Notes: generated by a model not told the origin, from the sequence alone. DNA of 29,056 bases from Acidithiobacillus ferruginosus (GCF_018854495.1 NZ_JABBDR010000135.1:1-29056); one strand, 5' to 3'. Numbered from the stretch's first letter, positions 1 through 8,704 are shown. A program made the numbers and translations.

Positions 1-1220
1 TTAAGCAATATGCCGGTCGAGGCTGCAAGGCCTATCACCCAGCAACACTGCTGGCGATTTTAGTCTACGGCTATGCCAATGGGGTTTTCTCCAGCCGCAA
101 GCTGGAACAGGCCACCTATGATTCTGTAGCCTTCCGTTATCTCGCTGCAGGCTGCCATCCCGATCACGACACGCTGGCGAACTTCCGCCGCCGTTTCCTG
201 GGTGAGCTGCAAAACCTGTTCGTACAGGTGCTGGAACTGGCCCAAGAAATGAAGCTGCTGAAGATTGGCCGGGTTTGCCTGGATGGCACCAAGATCCACG
301 CGAACGCCTCCAAACATCAAGCACTGTCCCACGGCCATATCGAACAGATGGAGCGGCAACTGAAGGCCGAAGTGCAGGAATTGTTCGCGCTGGCAGAGCA
401 AGCGGATCAGGCAGTCATTCCTGATGGCGTGAATCTGCCGGAGGAAATACGTCGCCGTGAAGACCGGTTAGCCGTGATGGCCGCCGCCAAGGCCAAGATT
501 GCCGAACGGGTTCAAGCCCGTTATGAAAAGGAAAAAATCCTTTACGACGAGAAAATAGCCCGCCGCGCTGAACGTGAAGCAACCGGCCAGAAACGTCTGG
601 GCAAAGAACCCAAAGCACCCGATCCCGCCCCGAAAGCGCAGGATCAGATCAACCTCACCGATGAGGAATCCCGCATCATGCCGGTCTCGGGTGGCGGCTT
701 TGAACAGTCCTATAATGCCCAAACCGCCGTCGATGACCAGACCATGCTGGTGGTGGCCACGGGTGTCAGCCAGGCACCAAATGACAAAGAGCAGGTACTC
801 CCCATGCTGGAGACGCTGCAAACCCAAGCTGCGGCATTGGGTCCCATAGAGGCGCTCGTTGCCGACACCGGCTACTGCAGTGAAAAGAATGTCGAAGCCT
901 GTGAGGCGCTGGGCATCACTCCCTTCATTGCCGTGGCACGGGAAGATCACCATCCGGACTGGCGACAGCGACATACCGAGCCTGAAGAATTGGCTGAAGA
1001 TGCCACCCTGATGCAGGCCATGATTCATCGTCTGAAGACCCAGGCTGGCCGCGGCATCTACCGGCTACGCAAGCAAACGGTAGAGCCCGTCTTCGGCATC
1101 ATCAAATCGGTGATGGGGTTTCGGCAGTTCTCATTGCGCGGCCTGCGCCAGGCACAAGGGGAATGGAGCCTTGTTTGTCTGGCGTGGAATATAAAACGTA
1201 TGGCCGTATTGCGCCTGTAG
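1..1220 (+). CDS. IS1182-family transposase (5' end outside window)
   Basis: DDE transposase that cuts and pastes its own insertion sequence. The frame is open from base 3, so the protein starts before the window; at least 405 codons are visible. The visible N-terminal part carries the group's DUF772-type block (YHPATLLAILVYGYANGVFS, then PDHDTLANFRRRFL). Candidate catalytic acids are the D in CLDGTKIHANAS, the D in LVADTGYCSEKN and the E in QTVEPVFGIIKS. A basic, charged insertion lies between the first two acids, as is usual in the family. The C-terminus (FRQFSLRGL through WNIKRMAVLRL) looks complete, and no frameshift or internal stop is visible. The element could still be active if the missing left side is intact. 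Confidence 0.9.
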   Translation, partial: KQYAGRGCKAYHPATLLAILVYGYANGVFSSRKLEQATYDSVAFRYLAAGCHPDHDTLANFRRRFLGELQNLFVQVLELAQEMKLLKIGRVCLDGTKIHANASKHQALSHGHIEQMERQLKAEVQELFALAEQADQAVIPDGVNLPEEIRRREDRLAVMAAAKAKIAERVQARYEKEKILYDEKIARRAEREATGQKRLGKEPKAPDPAPKAQDQINLTDEESRIMPVSGGGFEQSYNAQTAVDDQTMLVVATGVSQAPNDKEQVLPMLETLQTQAAALGPIEALVADTGYCSEKNVEACEALGITPFIAVAREDHHPDWRQRHTEPEELAEDATLMQAMIHRLKTQAGRGIYRLRKQTVEPVFGIIKSVMGFRQFSLRGLRQAQGEWSLVCLAWNIKRMAVLRL

Positions 1221-1346
1221 GGCAGAAACATGAAGAAACGCAGCAAAAAATAGGGCAATAATGGGTAAAATCACCAAAAAATGCGTTTTCAAAAAATCCT
1301 GGGCGGAAATGGGCTGCAGTCGTGAGCTAAGACCGACAGGCTGCTA
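1..1346 (+). mobile_element. IS1182-family insertion sequence, right part
   Basis: The window opens inside an insertion sequence; its left end lies outside. The transposase reading frame is followed by about 125 bases of non-coding right end. That stretch finishes with gaccgacaggctgctag (about 1331-1347), which reads on the other strand as CTAGCAGCCTGTCGGTC, the type of terminal inverted repeat I associate with IS1182-group elements. The exact last base and any target duplication cannot be fixed without the left end. The element lies about 40 bases upstream of the polysaccharide operon start, so it may have displaced or supplied promoter sequence there. Confidence 0.75.
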
Positions 1347-1383
1347 GACTAAAAAGCTGTATTGCTCTGACAGAGGACGCCGC

Positions 1384-2208
1384 ATGCCGTTAGAAGACAA
1401 CGCCGGAGCCGGACAGCCCCAGCGCGCCAATGCCGCGACCCCCATTTCCGAGGACGAGATCAGCCTGCGCGACCTGTGGGAGATCATCGCCAAACGCAAA
1501 TGGCTGGTATTTCTCAGCATGGTGGTCTGTTTGGGGCTGGCGGCCGTCTATGTGAGTCTGGCGACCACGATCTATGAGAGCAAGGCCGTGGTGCAGATTG
1601 GCAAGGTCGCCGGGCAGCCGGTGGACAACGGCCTGCAGTTGGCCAACCGGCTGATGAACCAATACACCCCGGTCAATACCGTGCAGGCAAAAAAGCAGAT
1701 GCCCAAGCTGTACGCCGTGACGCCGGATAAGGCAGACGGCTCCATTCTGACCCTGGAGGCCCAGGGGCGCTCGCCACAAGAGGCGCAGCAGTATCTGCAG
1801 GGGGTCATCCAGCGATTGCTGGCGGAGGATCAACAACGCTATCAGCAAATCGTGGGGACCCGCCAGGCGCAGTTGACACAGTTGCAGGCGCTGTATCAGG
1901 GCATGCGCACCTCCCTGGATACCAAAAGTGGCAAAGGGCAGGTCGATTCGACATCGGCTTTGCTGTTGCTGGAGCAGTCTCGGCGCAGCGACGCGCTTAC
2001 CAACATACAGGCAGCCATCGCCAAGATGGAAAACGCACTGGCGCCCAATAACACCAGTCCCACGGTGCAAACCCTGTCCCCCCGTTATGACCCCATCCCC
2101 GTCGCGCCCAAACGTGGGCTGATTCTGGTGCTGGCGGGGCTGGGCGGTCTGATGTTGGGCGTGTTTCTGGCGCTCCTGCTAAATGCGCTCCGCAAACAGT
2201 CGGCATAA
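1384..2208 (+). CDS. Wzz-type polysaccharide chain-length determinant
   Basis: Inner-membrane polysaccharide co-polymerase, 274 aa, which sets the chain length of polymer made by a Wzy polymerase. The sequence shows the standard layout. A short acidic cytoplasmic start (EDEISLRDLWEIIAKRKW) precedes TM1 at about residues 40-60. A helical, glutamine-rich periplasmic domain follows (about 61-240). A Pro/Gly segment (PVAPKRGLILVLAGLGG) leads into TM2 at about 246-268. There is no C-terminal tyrosine-kinase domain, so this is the O-antigen/ECA-like rather than the BY-kinase class. AGAGGA about 6 bases upstream supports this ATG. It is the first gene of the polysaccharide locus and is separated from the next by 87 bases, leaving room for a separate promoter there. 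Confidence 0.85.
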   Translation: MPLEDNAGAGQPQRANAATPISEDEISLRDLWEIIAKRKWLVFLSMVVCLGLAAVYVSLATTIYESKAVVQIGKVAGQPVDNGLQLANRLMNQYTPVNTVQAKKQMPKLYAVTPDKADGSILTLEAQGRSPQEAQQYLQGVIQRLLAEDQQRYQQIVGTRQAQLTQLQALYQGMRTSLDTKSGKGQVDSTSALLLLEQSRRSDALTNIQAAIAKMENALAPNNTSPTVQTLSPRYDPIPVAPKRGLILVLAGLGGLMLGVFLALLLNALRKQSA

Positions 2209-2295
2209 CGGCCCCGCAACTGCCCAGGCCGTACGCCTTGACGCCCCCATTCCTAACCCCTAACCTAGCCATAAGTTCACTGCCTGAACAAGACC

Positions 2296-2655
2296 ATGCT
2301 CGACGACGCCACACGCTACCATTTACTCAAGCTCCTGATGGAGCACCCCGAAAGCACCCAGCGCGAGCTGGCCGCCGCCATGGGCGTGAGCCTGGGCAAG
2401 GCCAATTACTGTATCAACGCCCTCATCGAAAAGGGCATGGTCAAGGCCGATAATTTTCGCCGCAACCCCCACAAGGGCGCCTACGCCTACCTGCTGACGC
2501 CCGAAGGGGTCCAGGAAAAGACCCGGGTCACCGTTCGCTTCCTGCAGCGGAAAATGGCCGAATACGACACCCTTCAGGCGGAGATCGCCGCCCTGCGCCG
2601 GGAAGTGGACGGCCTCAGCGCGTCCGGCCTCGATGCCGGGAAGGGGGCGGCATGA
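2296..2655 (+). CDS. EPS-associated MarR-family regulator
   Basis: DNA-binding regulator of 119 aa. Residues 1-60 form a winged helix-turn-helix (TQRELAAAMGVSLGKANYCI is the HTH core, followed by the wing around FRRNPHKGAYAYLLTPEG). The C-terminal 45 residues form a charged coiled coil likely used for dimerisation. This architecture matches the small MarR-type proteins repeatedly found in exopolysaccharide loci (the TIGR04176-type group), and its place just after the chain-length gene fits. It probably controls expression of this cluster, but no operator was identified. Its stop overlaps the next start as ATGA at 2652-2655, so the two are translationally coupled. Confidence 0.8.
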   Translation: MLDDATRYHLLKLLMEHPESTQRELAAAMGVSLGKANYCINALIEKGMVKADNFRRNPHKGAYAYLLTPEGVQEKTRVTVRFLQRKMAEYDTLQAEIAALRREVDGLSASGLDAGKGAA

Positions 2656-3212
2656 CCGGCGCCGAGCGCCTCGCGCGCTACGAAGACCTCTTCGGCCTGC
2701 CCGACAACGTCGTGGGCGAGATCATTGCCGGTCAACTCCACACCCATCCCCGGCCCGCACCGGCTCATGCACGGGCCAGTTCGGTGCTCGGTAACAAAGT
2801 GGGGACACCTTTCGATCAGGGGGAAGGCGGCGGCCCCGGCGGTTGGTGGGTACTCGACGAACCCGAACTGCACCTGAGCGAAGACATCCTCGTCCCGGAC
2901 CTCGCCGGCTGGCGCCGGGAGCGGATGCCCGCACTGCCCAAAACCGCGTGGTTCGAGATGGCCCCCGACTGGGTCTGCGAAGTGATCTCTCCGGCTACTG
3001 CTCGTACCGACCGTGTCCTCAAACTGCCCCGCTACGCCGCCGCCGATGTCGCCCACTGCTGGCTCATCGACCCCGACGCACGCACCCTGGAAGCCTATGC
3101 CAACCAGGATGGCCGCTGGCTGCTCCTCGGTACCTGGGGCGGTACGGACCAGGCCGCCATCGACCCCTTCGCCGCCATCACCCTGGATCTCTCCGGGCTG
3201 TGGGTGGATTGA
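2652..3212 (+). CDS. Uma2-family (DUF820) PD-(D/E)XK-fold protein
   Basis: 186-aa protein of the Uma2 family, which adopts a restriction-endonuclease-like fold; the biological target is generally unknown. Recognisable blocks are the N-terminal GEIIAGQL (usual form YELIDGEL), the metal-site aspartate in LVPDLAGW, the glutamate in VCEVISPATARTDRVLK with a downstream lysine, and the C-terminal half AHCWLIDPDARTLEAY. The residues expected for a nuclease core are therefore present. It is coupled by ATGA overlap to the MarR gene and followed after 5 bases by the MNT gene. Such genes are common among mobile or defence-related passengers. A role in polysaccharide synthesis is not indicated. Confidence 0.8.
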   Translation: MTGAERLARYEDLFGLPDNVVGEIIAGQLHTHPRPAPAHARASSVLGNKVGTPFDQGEGGGPGGWWVLDEPELHLSEDILVPDLAGWRRERMPALPKTAWFEMAPDWVCEVISPATARTDRVLKLPRYAAADVAHCWLIDPDARTLEAYANQDGRWLLLGTWGGTDQAAIDPFAAITLDLSGLWVD

Positions 3213-3217
3213 ACCCC

Positions 3218-3517
3218 ATGCGCCTCAGCACCGAGCAAATCGCCCAGATCCGCCAGAGTGCGGCGGAAAGCTTCGGCCCGGAAGCCCGCGTCTGGCTCTT
3301 CGGTTCGCGGGTGGATGAGAGCAAGCGGGGCGGCGACATCGATCTGCTCGTTCAGACGCGCGCGCTGTCAGCCGACGCTGCATTGCGGCGCAAAATACGC
3401 ATGCTCGGCCTGCTCGAATCCCGCCTTGGCCAGCGAAAGATCGACCTTGTCATCGAACAGCCTGGCGATGCTCGCCCGATTGTGCGCGTCGCCCACGAAA
3501 CCGGGCTTGCCCTATGA
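3218..3517 (+). CDS. mntA: MntA-like nucleotidyltransferase antitoxin
   Basis: Minimal nucleotidyltransferase of 99 aa. The signature is complete: the G-S pair in LFGSRVDESKRGGDIDLLV (G29-S30) with D40 and D42, and a third acid at D76 in QRKIDLVIE. In characterised MntA/HepT systems the antitoxin AMPylates a tyrosine of the HEPN toxin. The frame is open far upstream, but ATG 3218 gives the normal family length and start (MRLSTEQIAQIR), so I choose it. Its last codons overlap the next gene as ATGA. A 5' fragment of a second, diverged copy occurs 560 bases downstream (3779-3883). Confidence 0.85.
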   Translation: MRLSTEQIAQIRQSAAESFGPEARVWLFGSRVDESKRGGDIDLLVQTRALSADAALRRKIRMLGLLESRLGQRKIDLVIEQPGDARPIVRVAHETGLAL

Positions 3518-3774
3518 AACAGACGCCAGAACAAGAGGATATCGCCGCCATGTCTGTCGTGGATCGTCTCAATCGCTTGGAACAACTGGGCTGGCTACCC
3601 TCTGCGGCGGAGTGGTCGGAACTTCGCCGTATTCGCAACGCATTTGCCCATGACTACCCGGAAACCCCAGAAGAACGCCACGCGCAGTGGCGTCTAGCCA
3701 TGGCTGCCGCTGAACGGGTATTGACCATTCTGGATGGATTTGCCGCCCATATGCACACAGTGCTGCCGGGCTGA
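3514..3774 (+). CDS. hepT: HepT-like HEPN toxin, apparently N-terminally shortened
   Basis: 86-aa HEPN-domain protein. It carries RX4HXY as R41-NAFA-H46-D-Y48 (RIRNAFAHDYPE). That motif supplies the RNase residues of HepT and the tyrosine that MntA modifies. The preceding block (LNRLEQLGWLPSAAEWSELR) matches the usual helix before the motif. Full-length relatives, as I recall them, are about 140-165 aa with an extra N-terminal helical part. Here only about 10 residues precede the conserved region, so an in-frame deletion is likely. The gene overlaps mntA by 4 bases. Whether the shortened protein folds and is toxic is unknown. Confidence 0.7.
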   Translation: MKQTPEQEDIAAMSVVDRLNRLEQLGWLPSAAEWSELRRIRNAFAHDYPETPEERHAQWRLAMAAAERVLTILDGFAAHMHTVLPG

Positions 3775-3778
3775 ACTC

Positions 3779-3883
3779 ATGCGCCCCAGCCTCGAACACA
3801 TCGCCCAAATCCGCCAGAGTGCGGCGGAGGTCTTCGGTCCGGAAACAGAAGCCCATATGGACATGGGCCGGCAAAGTCCCTGA
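3779..3883 (+). pseudogene. 5' stub of a duplicated mntA gene
   Basis: A 34-codon open frame encodes MRPSLEHIAQIRQSAAEVFG followed by unrelated residues and a stop. The first 22 codons clearly match the start of the mntA gene at 3218; a 20-base core (atccgccagagtgcggcgga) is identical at 3248 and 3809. Homology ends after FGPE, before the catalytic GS...DXD motif, so the fragment cannot be a nucleotidyltransferase. Its stop lies one base before the flippase start codon. It is either a remnant of a second MntA/HepT copy or a partial duplication. It may now act only as a short translated leader. Confidence 0.75.
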
Positions 3884-3884
3884 C

Positions 3885-5384
3885 ATGACCGCCCCTCACC
3901 CCCGTATCGCTCGCTCCACCCTTATCAATCTGGCGGGCGCTGCCGTACCTGCCGCCCTGCTGTTAATCACGGTACCGATCTATCTTCACCTCATTGGTGA
4001 AGCCCGCTACGGCGTCCTCGCCATAGTCTGGCTGCTGCTCGGCTACTTTGGGGTATTTGATCTTGGATTCGGGCGGGCAGTCGCCAACCGCATCGCCGCT
4101 CTCCACGACGCTACGGCCGAAGAGCGACAGGGCATTTTTTGGACCGGATTAGCGATCAGTGTTGTTACCGGCCTTATTGGCGGAGCTATTCTCTATCTGC
4201 TTGGGGATTGGCTGTTTGCTCATGTTTTCCACATCTCTGGTTCTTTGCGAATTGAAGCGGAAAATGCCATGCCGTGGTTGGCACTTGCGTTGCCACTAGC
4301 CATTATTATCTCATTGCTGGCAGGTGCCTTGGAAGGGCGACAAGCCTTTCTTGCGCTTAATGGAGCACAAATTTTTGGTACAGTGCTCTACCAGCTTTTC
4401 CCGTTAGTCGTAGCCTATGCGGGATGGATAACGCTACCTTATTTGATAGCAGCCGCCATCATTGGACGGCTATTGAGCGCCCTATTACTTTTCGCTCTCA
4501 GCTATCGCCATGTACCCCTGTCGCCACGCCCCCGCTTTGCCCTCCACCAGGTGAAATCCTTGCTACATTACGGCGGCTGGATCACGGTCACCGGGCTGGT
4601 CGGTCCCTTGTTGACCGTTTTTGACCGCTTCCTCATTGGCGCCAAGGTGGGCATGGTGGCAGTCACCGCCTACACTGTGCCTTACAATCTTGTCATGCGG
4701 CTCTCCATTCTTCCTGGCAGCCTACAAACTGCGTTGTTCCCCAGATTTGCCATGGTGGACCCCACCGAGGCAAAGGCGCTGGCGGCGCGTGCCGTGTTAT
4801 CCATAGGGGCTATCATGACCCCGATAGTGGTGATATGGTTGCTGCTCATCAAGCCCTTTCTGATCCTTTGGGTGGGCGCAGCGCTGGCGGAAAAAACCGC
4901 CCCGGTCGGACAAATACTACTCGTCGGGATATGGATCAATACCCTAGCCATTATTCCCTTTACCTATCTCCAGGGCAGGGGGCGCCCCGATTTGCCCGCC
5001 AAGTTCCATGTCCTGGAGCTTCTGCCCTACGTCGCTATCCTGTGGGTGCTTATCGACCGCCTTGGCGTGCCGGGTGCCGCTTGGGCCTGGGATCTGCGCG
5101 TCCTTGCCGATACCCTGCTCTTGTTCTGGGCGGCGCGGACTACCTCAGGCTTAAACCGCACCTTGGCTGGTATCCTGCCCATTACCGGGGCATTGGTTAT
5201 TGCCTTTGAAATGCCTTATGACTCTGCCCTGTATATTGGGATTTCGCTACTGTTGGTGGGTGCAAGCATTGGCTGGTCCATTGCCAGCATTCCTCAAGAT
5301 CAGCGCACGGCCCTCTCGCGTCGCCTTTTATCGCGAACGCCTCCTGTCAACTCAACAGTAACTCAGGAAAAACATGGATCATAA
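3885..5384 (+). CDS. Wzx-like polysaccharide flippase
   Basis: Polytopic inner-membrane protein of 499 aa in the MOP/polysaccharide-transport superfamily. It flips lipid-linked oligosaccharide units to the periplasmic face. The family start is visible in STLINLAGAAVPAALLLITV (TM1) and YLHLIGEARYGVLAIVWLLL (TM2, with the usual G-x-x-x-Y-G), followed by FDLGFGRAVANRIA. About 12-14 hydrophobic segments run to the end. I chose ATG 3885 because it begins just before TM1; the longer frame from 3819 would read through the mntA stub. The stop overlaps the methyltransferase start by 11 bases, indicating coupling. The polymer specificity cannot be read from sequence. Confidence 0.85.
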   Translation: MTAPHPRIARSTLINLAGAAVPAALLLITVPIYLHLIGEARYGVLAIVWLLLGYFGVFDLGFGRAVANRIAALHDATAEERQGIFWTGLAISVVTGLIGGAILYLLGDWLFAHVFHISGSLRIEAENAMPWLALALPLAIIISLLAGALEGRQAFLALNGAQIFGTVLYQLFPLVVAYAGWITLPYLIAAAIIGRLLSALLLFALSYRHVPLSPRPRFALHQVKSLLHYGGWITVTGLVGPLLTVFDRFLIGAKVGMVAVTAYTVPYNLVMRLSILPGSLQTALFPRFAMVDPTEAKALAARAVLSIGAIMTPIVVIWLLLIKPFLILWVGAALAEKTAPVGQILLVGIWINTLAIIPFTYLQGRGRPDLPAKFHVLELLPYVAILWVLIDRLGVPGAAWAWDLRVLADTLLLFWAARTTSGLNRTLAGILPITGALVIAFEMPYDSALYIGISLLLVGASIGWSIASIPQDQRTALSRRLLSRTPPVNSTVTQEKHGS

Positions 5385-6435
5385 ACGGTTGGAAAATCAG
5401 CCCTGGCCCCCGGAAGGTCTGGAGCAAGTAGAGCGCTGCCCGATTTGCGGTGAGGCAGACCGAACGCTGCTTCATGACGGGCTGACGGACAAGATATTTT
5501 TTTGCGCACCGGGGCGGTGGTCACTATATCAATGCCCGACCTGTGGCGTTGCCTACCTGGACCCAAGGCCGACCCCTGCCACCATAGCCATGGCTTATAG
5601 TGACTACTACACCCATGAAGAAGGGGATGATGCTCCCAAGGGAGGATTCGCGCGTTTTAAGCGCCATTTGCGCAATGATTACCTCAATGCCCGCTATAAC
5701 ACCGATCTCCAGCCTGCATGGAAGGTCGGGCGATGGATCACACGCCTGTTGAGCCAGAAACGGAAGCAGATCGACGAAAGCGTTCGCCACCTGCCCGCCA
5801 CTGGAAAACCGAGTGTGCTGGTAGACATTGGCTGTGGCAATGGTCAGTTTCTCGGCGCTGCCATGCAACTGGGTTGGGAGGCCTGGGGCGTTGATCTCGA
5901 TCCCAAAGCAGTGGAAACTGCGCAGAAGACGGGGGCTACCGTCATACAGGGCGGCTTTCCAGACACTGGCTTACCTTCTGCTCACTTCGATATTGTGACA
6001 CTCAGCCATGTGATTGAGCACGTTCACGACCCTCTAGCTGCGCTCCGGGAAGCATTTCGCGTACTTAAACCGGGTGGACACCTCTGGCTTGCCACGCCAA
6101 ACATGGGGAGTTTCGGCCACGCACGCTTCGGTGCCGATTGGAGGGGGCTTGAGCCGCCGCGGCACCTCGTCCTCTTTAACAACAACAGCCTAGAAAAGGC
6201 GTTAAATGGCGCTGGATTTATAGATATTGAGCACAAGCCATGTCTGAGGCAGGCAGCATGGTTTTACCAAAGCAGTTTGCGTATTGCTCATGGTCAAGAC
6301 CCGTACGACGCTAACGCAATCACCTTGCCCCTAGCCCTGCGGATTGCAGCCAAACTCGTTGATTTCAGAGTGGTGGTGTCACCCTTTCGCTGTGAGACCA
6401 TCATGGTAACTGCGAAACGGCCAGATTCCGATTAA
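5374..6435 (+). CDS. Zinc-ribbon class I SAM-dependent methyltransferase
   Basis: 353-aa cytoplasmic methyltransferase of the type found in surface-polysaccharide loci. An N-terminal zinc ribbon is shown by C22-P-I-C25 and C54-P-T-C57. The SAM-binding motif I is DIGCGNGQFLG at about 151-161, the acidic loop is WGVDLDPKAVE, and motif IV/post-I elements are HFDIVTLSHVIEHVHDP and FRVLKPGGHLWLATPN. It probably methylates a sugar or nucleotide-sugar, or caps the chain, but the acceptor is unknown. It overlaps the flippase gene by 11 bases and is followed by a 23-base gap to the GT2, so it belongs to the same transcript. Confidence 0.85.
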   Translation: MDHKRLENQPWPPEGLEQVERCPICGEADRTLLHDGLTDKIFFCAPGRWSLYQCPTCGVAYLDPRPTPATIAMAYSDYYTHEEGDDAPKGGFARFKRHLRNDYLNARYNTDLQPAWKVGRWITRLLSQKRKQIDESVRHLPATGKPSVLVDIGCGNGQFLGAAMQLGWEAWGVDLDPKAVETAQKTGATVIQGGFPDTGLPSAHFDIVTLSHVIEHVHDPLAALREAFRVLKPGGHLWLATPNMGSFGHARFGADWRGLEPPRHLVLFNNNSLEKALNGAGFIDIEHKPCLRQAAWFYQSSLRIAHGQDPYDANAITLPLALRIAAKLVDFRVVVSPFRCETIMVTAKRPDSD

Positions 6436-6458
6436 CGCCGCAGGGATGGGAGCAGTTC

Positions 6459-7481
6459 ATGGTTATGGAAGAAACCAACAGCACTAAAGGTGTTACGGTG
6501 GTCACTGTAACATATGGCGAACGTCGCCATTTTCTGGAGCCCATGTTGCGTGCAGCTTTGGCCCAAGGCGTAGAAAGGATCATCCTCGTCAACAACGGCG
6601 CCAATTGGGATGTGGCAGGACTCGCGAGAGAGATCGATCGTGCGCGCATCAAGCTCGTTCAATCAAGTAAAAACATGGGCTCTGCCGCTGGTTTCTCCAC
6701 CGGGATATCTAAAGCCCTGGAGCAGGGCGCCGAGATGATTTGGTTATTGGACGATGATAACAGGGCAACCGAGGGATCCTTAAAAGCGCTACTCGATGCC
6801 TATGCAGAATTGCGGGAGACACACTCTCGTGACGAGTTCGCCGTCCTGGCTTTTCGGCCCGAGCACCAAGCTGACGTTGCCATGGGAGCACCCCGGTGCC
6901 GGGTCAATCCACGGCGTTCCAGCTTTCTTGGTTTCCATATTTTTGATATTCCCCATAAAATTTGGCGGCGAACGCCGCTGGGTAAGCGCCGCACGAACCA
7001 AGTGTTGCCTAAAATTATCCGGCTGGACACAGCCATTTATAGTGGTCTCCTCTTTCATCGCATGCTAGCTGATCGCATTGGTTTACCCCGAACTGACTTC
7101 GTTCTCTATGGTGACGATAATGAATTCACTTACCGCATTACTCGGCATGGGGGTGGTACCTATCTGATCACCGGAGCGTTGCTGGAGGACATGGAATCAT
7201 CTTGGAATATTAAGCGCCGACATAGCAATTCCTTTTCTGGTCTGTTGAAAGGAGAAGGCGACTTTCGAGCCTATTATGGCATGCGCAATGGCGCTTTTTT
7301 CGACACCTATTGCAAAGATCATAATCCAATGATGTATGCCATCAATCTTAGGCTCTATCTTGCCATTCTTTTTCTGTTCTCCAATATATACAATCGCCGT
7401 GAGCGCTATCGCTTGCTTTCCAAAGCGGTGAAAGACGCCCTCGCGAAGAAACTTGGCCTTCATTCGGATTATCCGTTATGA
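6459..7481 (+). CDS. Family 2 glycosyltransferase
   Basis: 340-aa GT-A fold glycosyltransferase. The N-terminus GVTVVTVTYGERRHFLEPML is the nucleotide-sugar binding strand and helix, LVNNGANWD resembles the galactofuranosyl/rhamnosyl-transferase branch, and WLLDDDNRATEG supplies the metal-binding D-x-D. A second acidic block (LYGDDNEFTYRITRHGG) and a C-terminal hydrophobic helix (LRLYLAILFLFSNIY) suggest membrane association. It likely adds one sugar to the lipid-linked repeat unit. GGGAG about 8 bases upstream supports ATG 6459. Its stop overlaps the next start as ATGA at 7478. Confidence 0.85.
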   Translation: MVMEETNSTKGVTVVTVTYGERRHFLEPMLRAALAQGVERIILVNNGANWDVAGLAREIDRARIKLVQSSKNMGSAAGFSTGISKALEQGAEMIWLLDDDNRATEGSLKALLDAYAELRETHSRDEFAVLAFRPEHQADVAMGAPRCRVNPRRSSFLGFHIFDIPHKIWRRTPLGKRRTNQVLPKIIRLDTAIYSGLLFHRMLADRIGLPRTDFVLYGDDNEFTYRITRHGGGTYLITGALLEDMESSWNIKRRHSNSFSGLLKGEGDFRAYYGMRNGAFFDTYCKDHNPMMYAINLRLYLAILFLFSNIYNRRERYRLLSKAVKDALAKKLGLHSDYPL

Positions 7482-8689
7482 AAATATTGCACCTGAATAC
7501 CTTCGACGACCCGGTCGACGGGGGAGGCGCTGAAGTTGTTCTTTGGGAACTGATACGGGGACTCGCTAGTGCGGGCCACGCTAATGTTCTTCTTGCGACC
7601 TGCGACCAACCCGGGCTGCAAAGGACTGAACGCGATGGCATTCCCATCTGGCGCGCGGGGCTCCGCAATTTGTACTGGCCAGGGAACCGTATACCCAAAG
7701 GAGCCGCCCTGCGGGCCATGTGGCATGCGTTCGATAGCTACAATCTCTGGATGCAGGATCACCTGCTTCGGGTATTGCGAACAGAGCGGCCTGATGTGGT
7801 GACGGTACATGGCCTGTCCGGATGGTCAGCAGCATCATGGAAAACGATCCAAAGCCAAGGCATCCCCATCGTGCAAGTCCTGCACGACCATTATCTATTA
7901 TGCCCAAGGGCAACCATGTTCAAAAAGGGGCGTACTTGTGAAAAACAATGTACTAGTTGCCACTTGCTGCGCATTCGGCATCCCAACTTAAGCAATGCGC
8001 TCTCTGCGGTAGTAGGGGTAAGCCGCTATATTCTTGATCGCCATATGGCATTGGGCTACTTTCAAGACGTAGCTCTGCGTCAGGTGATTCACAATGTCCG
8101 TAGCCCCGGCGCCTTGGGTCTTGATGAGCCTTCGCCGGTGCGTGAATCGCCTACTGGCTTGCGCATAGGCTTTATCGGCCAGCTAGTCCCTGCCAAGGGG
8201 GTAGATATCCTAATAGGAGCGTTCAAGGCGGCCGTGTTACCGGACGCGGAACTCTGGATTGCGGGCAGTGGTAAACCAGATTATGAGGCGTCATTGCGAA
8301 AAAACGCTGCATCAACCCCGGTGCGTTTTCTCGGTCGCGTGCCACCACGAGACTTTTATCCTCAGGTGGATATTGTAGTGGTACCTTCATTATGGCAGGA
8401 GCCCCTTGGCTTGGTCGTGGCGGAGGCCCTAGCGTTTGGTAAGCCCGTCATCGCTTCAAAGCGTGGAGGCATTCCGGAGATGATCAAAGATGGTGAGACT
8501 GGTTTGTTATTCGACCCGAATCGTCCGGAAGATCTGCAGGAATCTTTACATCATCTTGGCAGTGATCGGGCAATGCGCGTCCGTATGGGGAAAATGGCCA
8601 AAATATCGTCTACCAATTTTCTCGATGTAACCCGATGGGTCGACGGATATATAGGTATTTATAGGCAACTTGATAAGCGCGGAATATAA
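7478..8689 (+). CDS. Family 4 glycosyltransferase
   Basis: 403-aa GT-B fold retaining glycosyltransferase. The acceptor domain begins MKILHLNTFDDPVDGGGAE and includes VQVLHDHYLLCPR followed by a cysteine cluster (CEKQCTSCHLLR) seen in many cluster-encoded members. The donor domain has RIGFIGQLVPAKGVDILI and the E-x7-E motif in EPLGLVVAEALAFGKPVIAS, then GGIPEMIKDGETGLLF. It presumably transfers one sugar in repeat-unit assembly. The start is fixed by the ATGA overlap with the preceding GT2. A 15-base gap with an AAGAAGAGG ribosome site leads to the polymerase-like gene. Confidence 0.9.
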   Translation: MKILHLNTFDDPVDGGGAEVVLWELIRGLASAGHANVLLATCDQPGLQRTERDGIPIWRAGLRNLYWPGNRIPKGAALRAMWHAFDSYNLWMQDHLLRVLRTERPDVVTVHGLSGWSAASWKTIQSQGIPIVQVLHDHYLLCPRATMFKKGRTCEKQCTSCHLLRIRHPNLSNALSAVVGVSRYILDRHMALGYFQDVALRQVIHNVRSPGALGLDEPSPVRESPTGLRIGFIGQLVPAKGVDILIGAFKAAVLPDAELWIAGSGKPDYEASLRKNAASTPVRFLGRVPPRDFYPQVDIVVVPSLWQEPLGLVVAEALAFGKPVIASKRGGIPEMIKDGETGLLFDPNRPEDLQESLHHLGSDRAMRVRMGKMAKISSTNFLDVTRWVDGYIGIYRQLDKRGI

Positions 8690-8704
8690 GAAGAGGTTTA
8701 TTGC

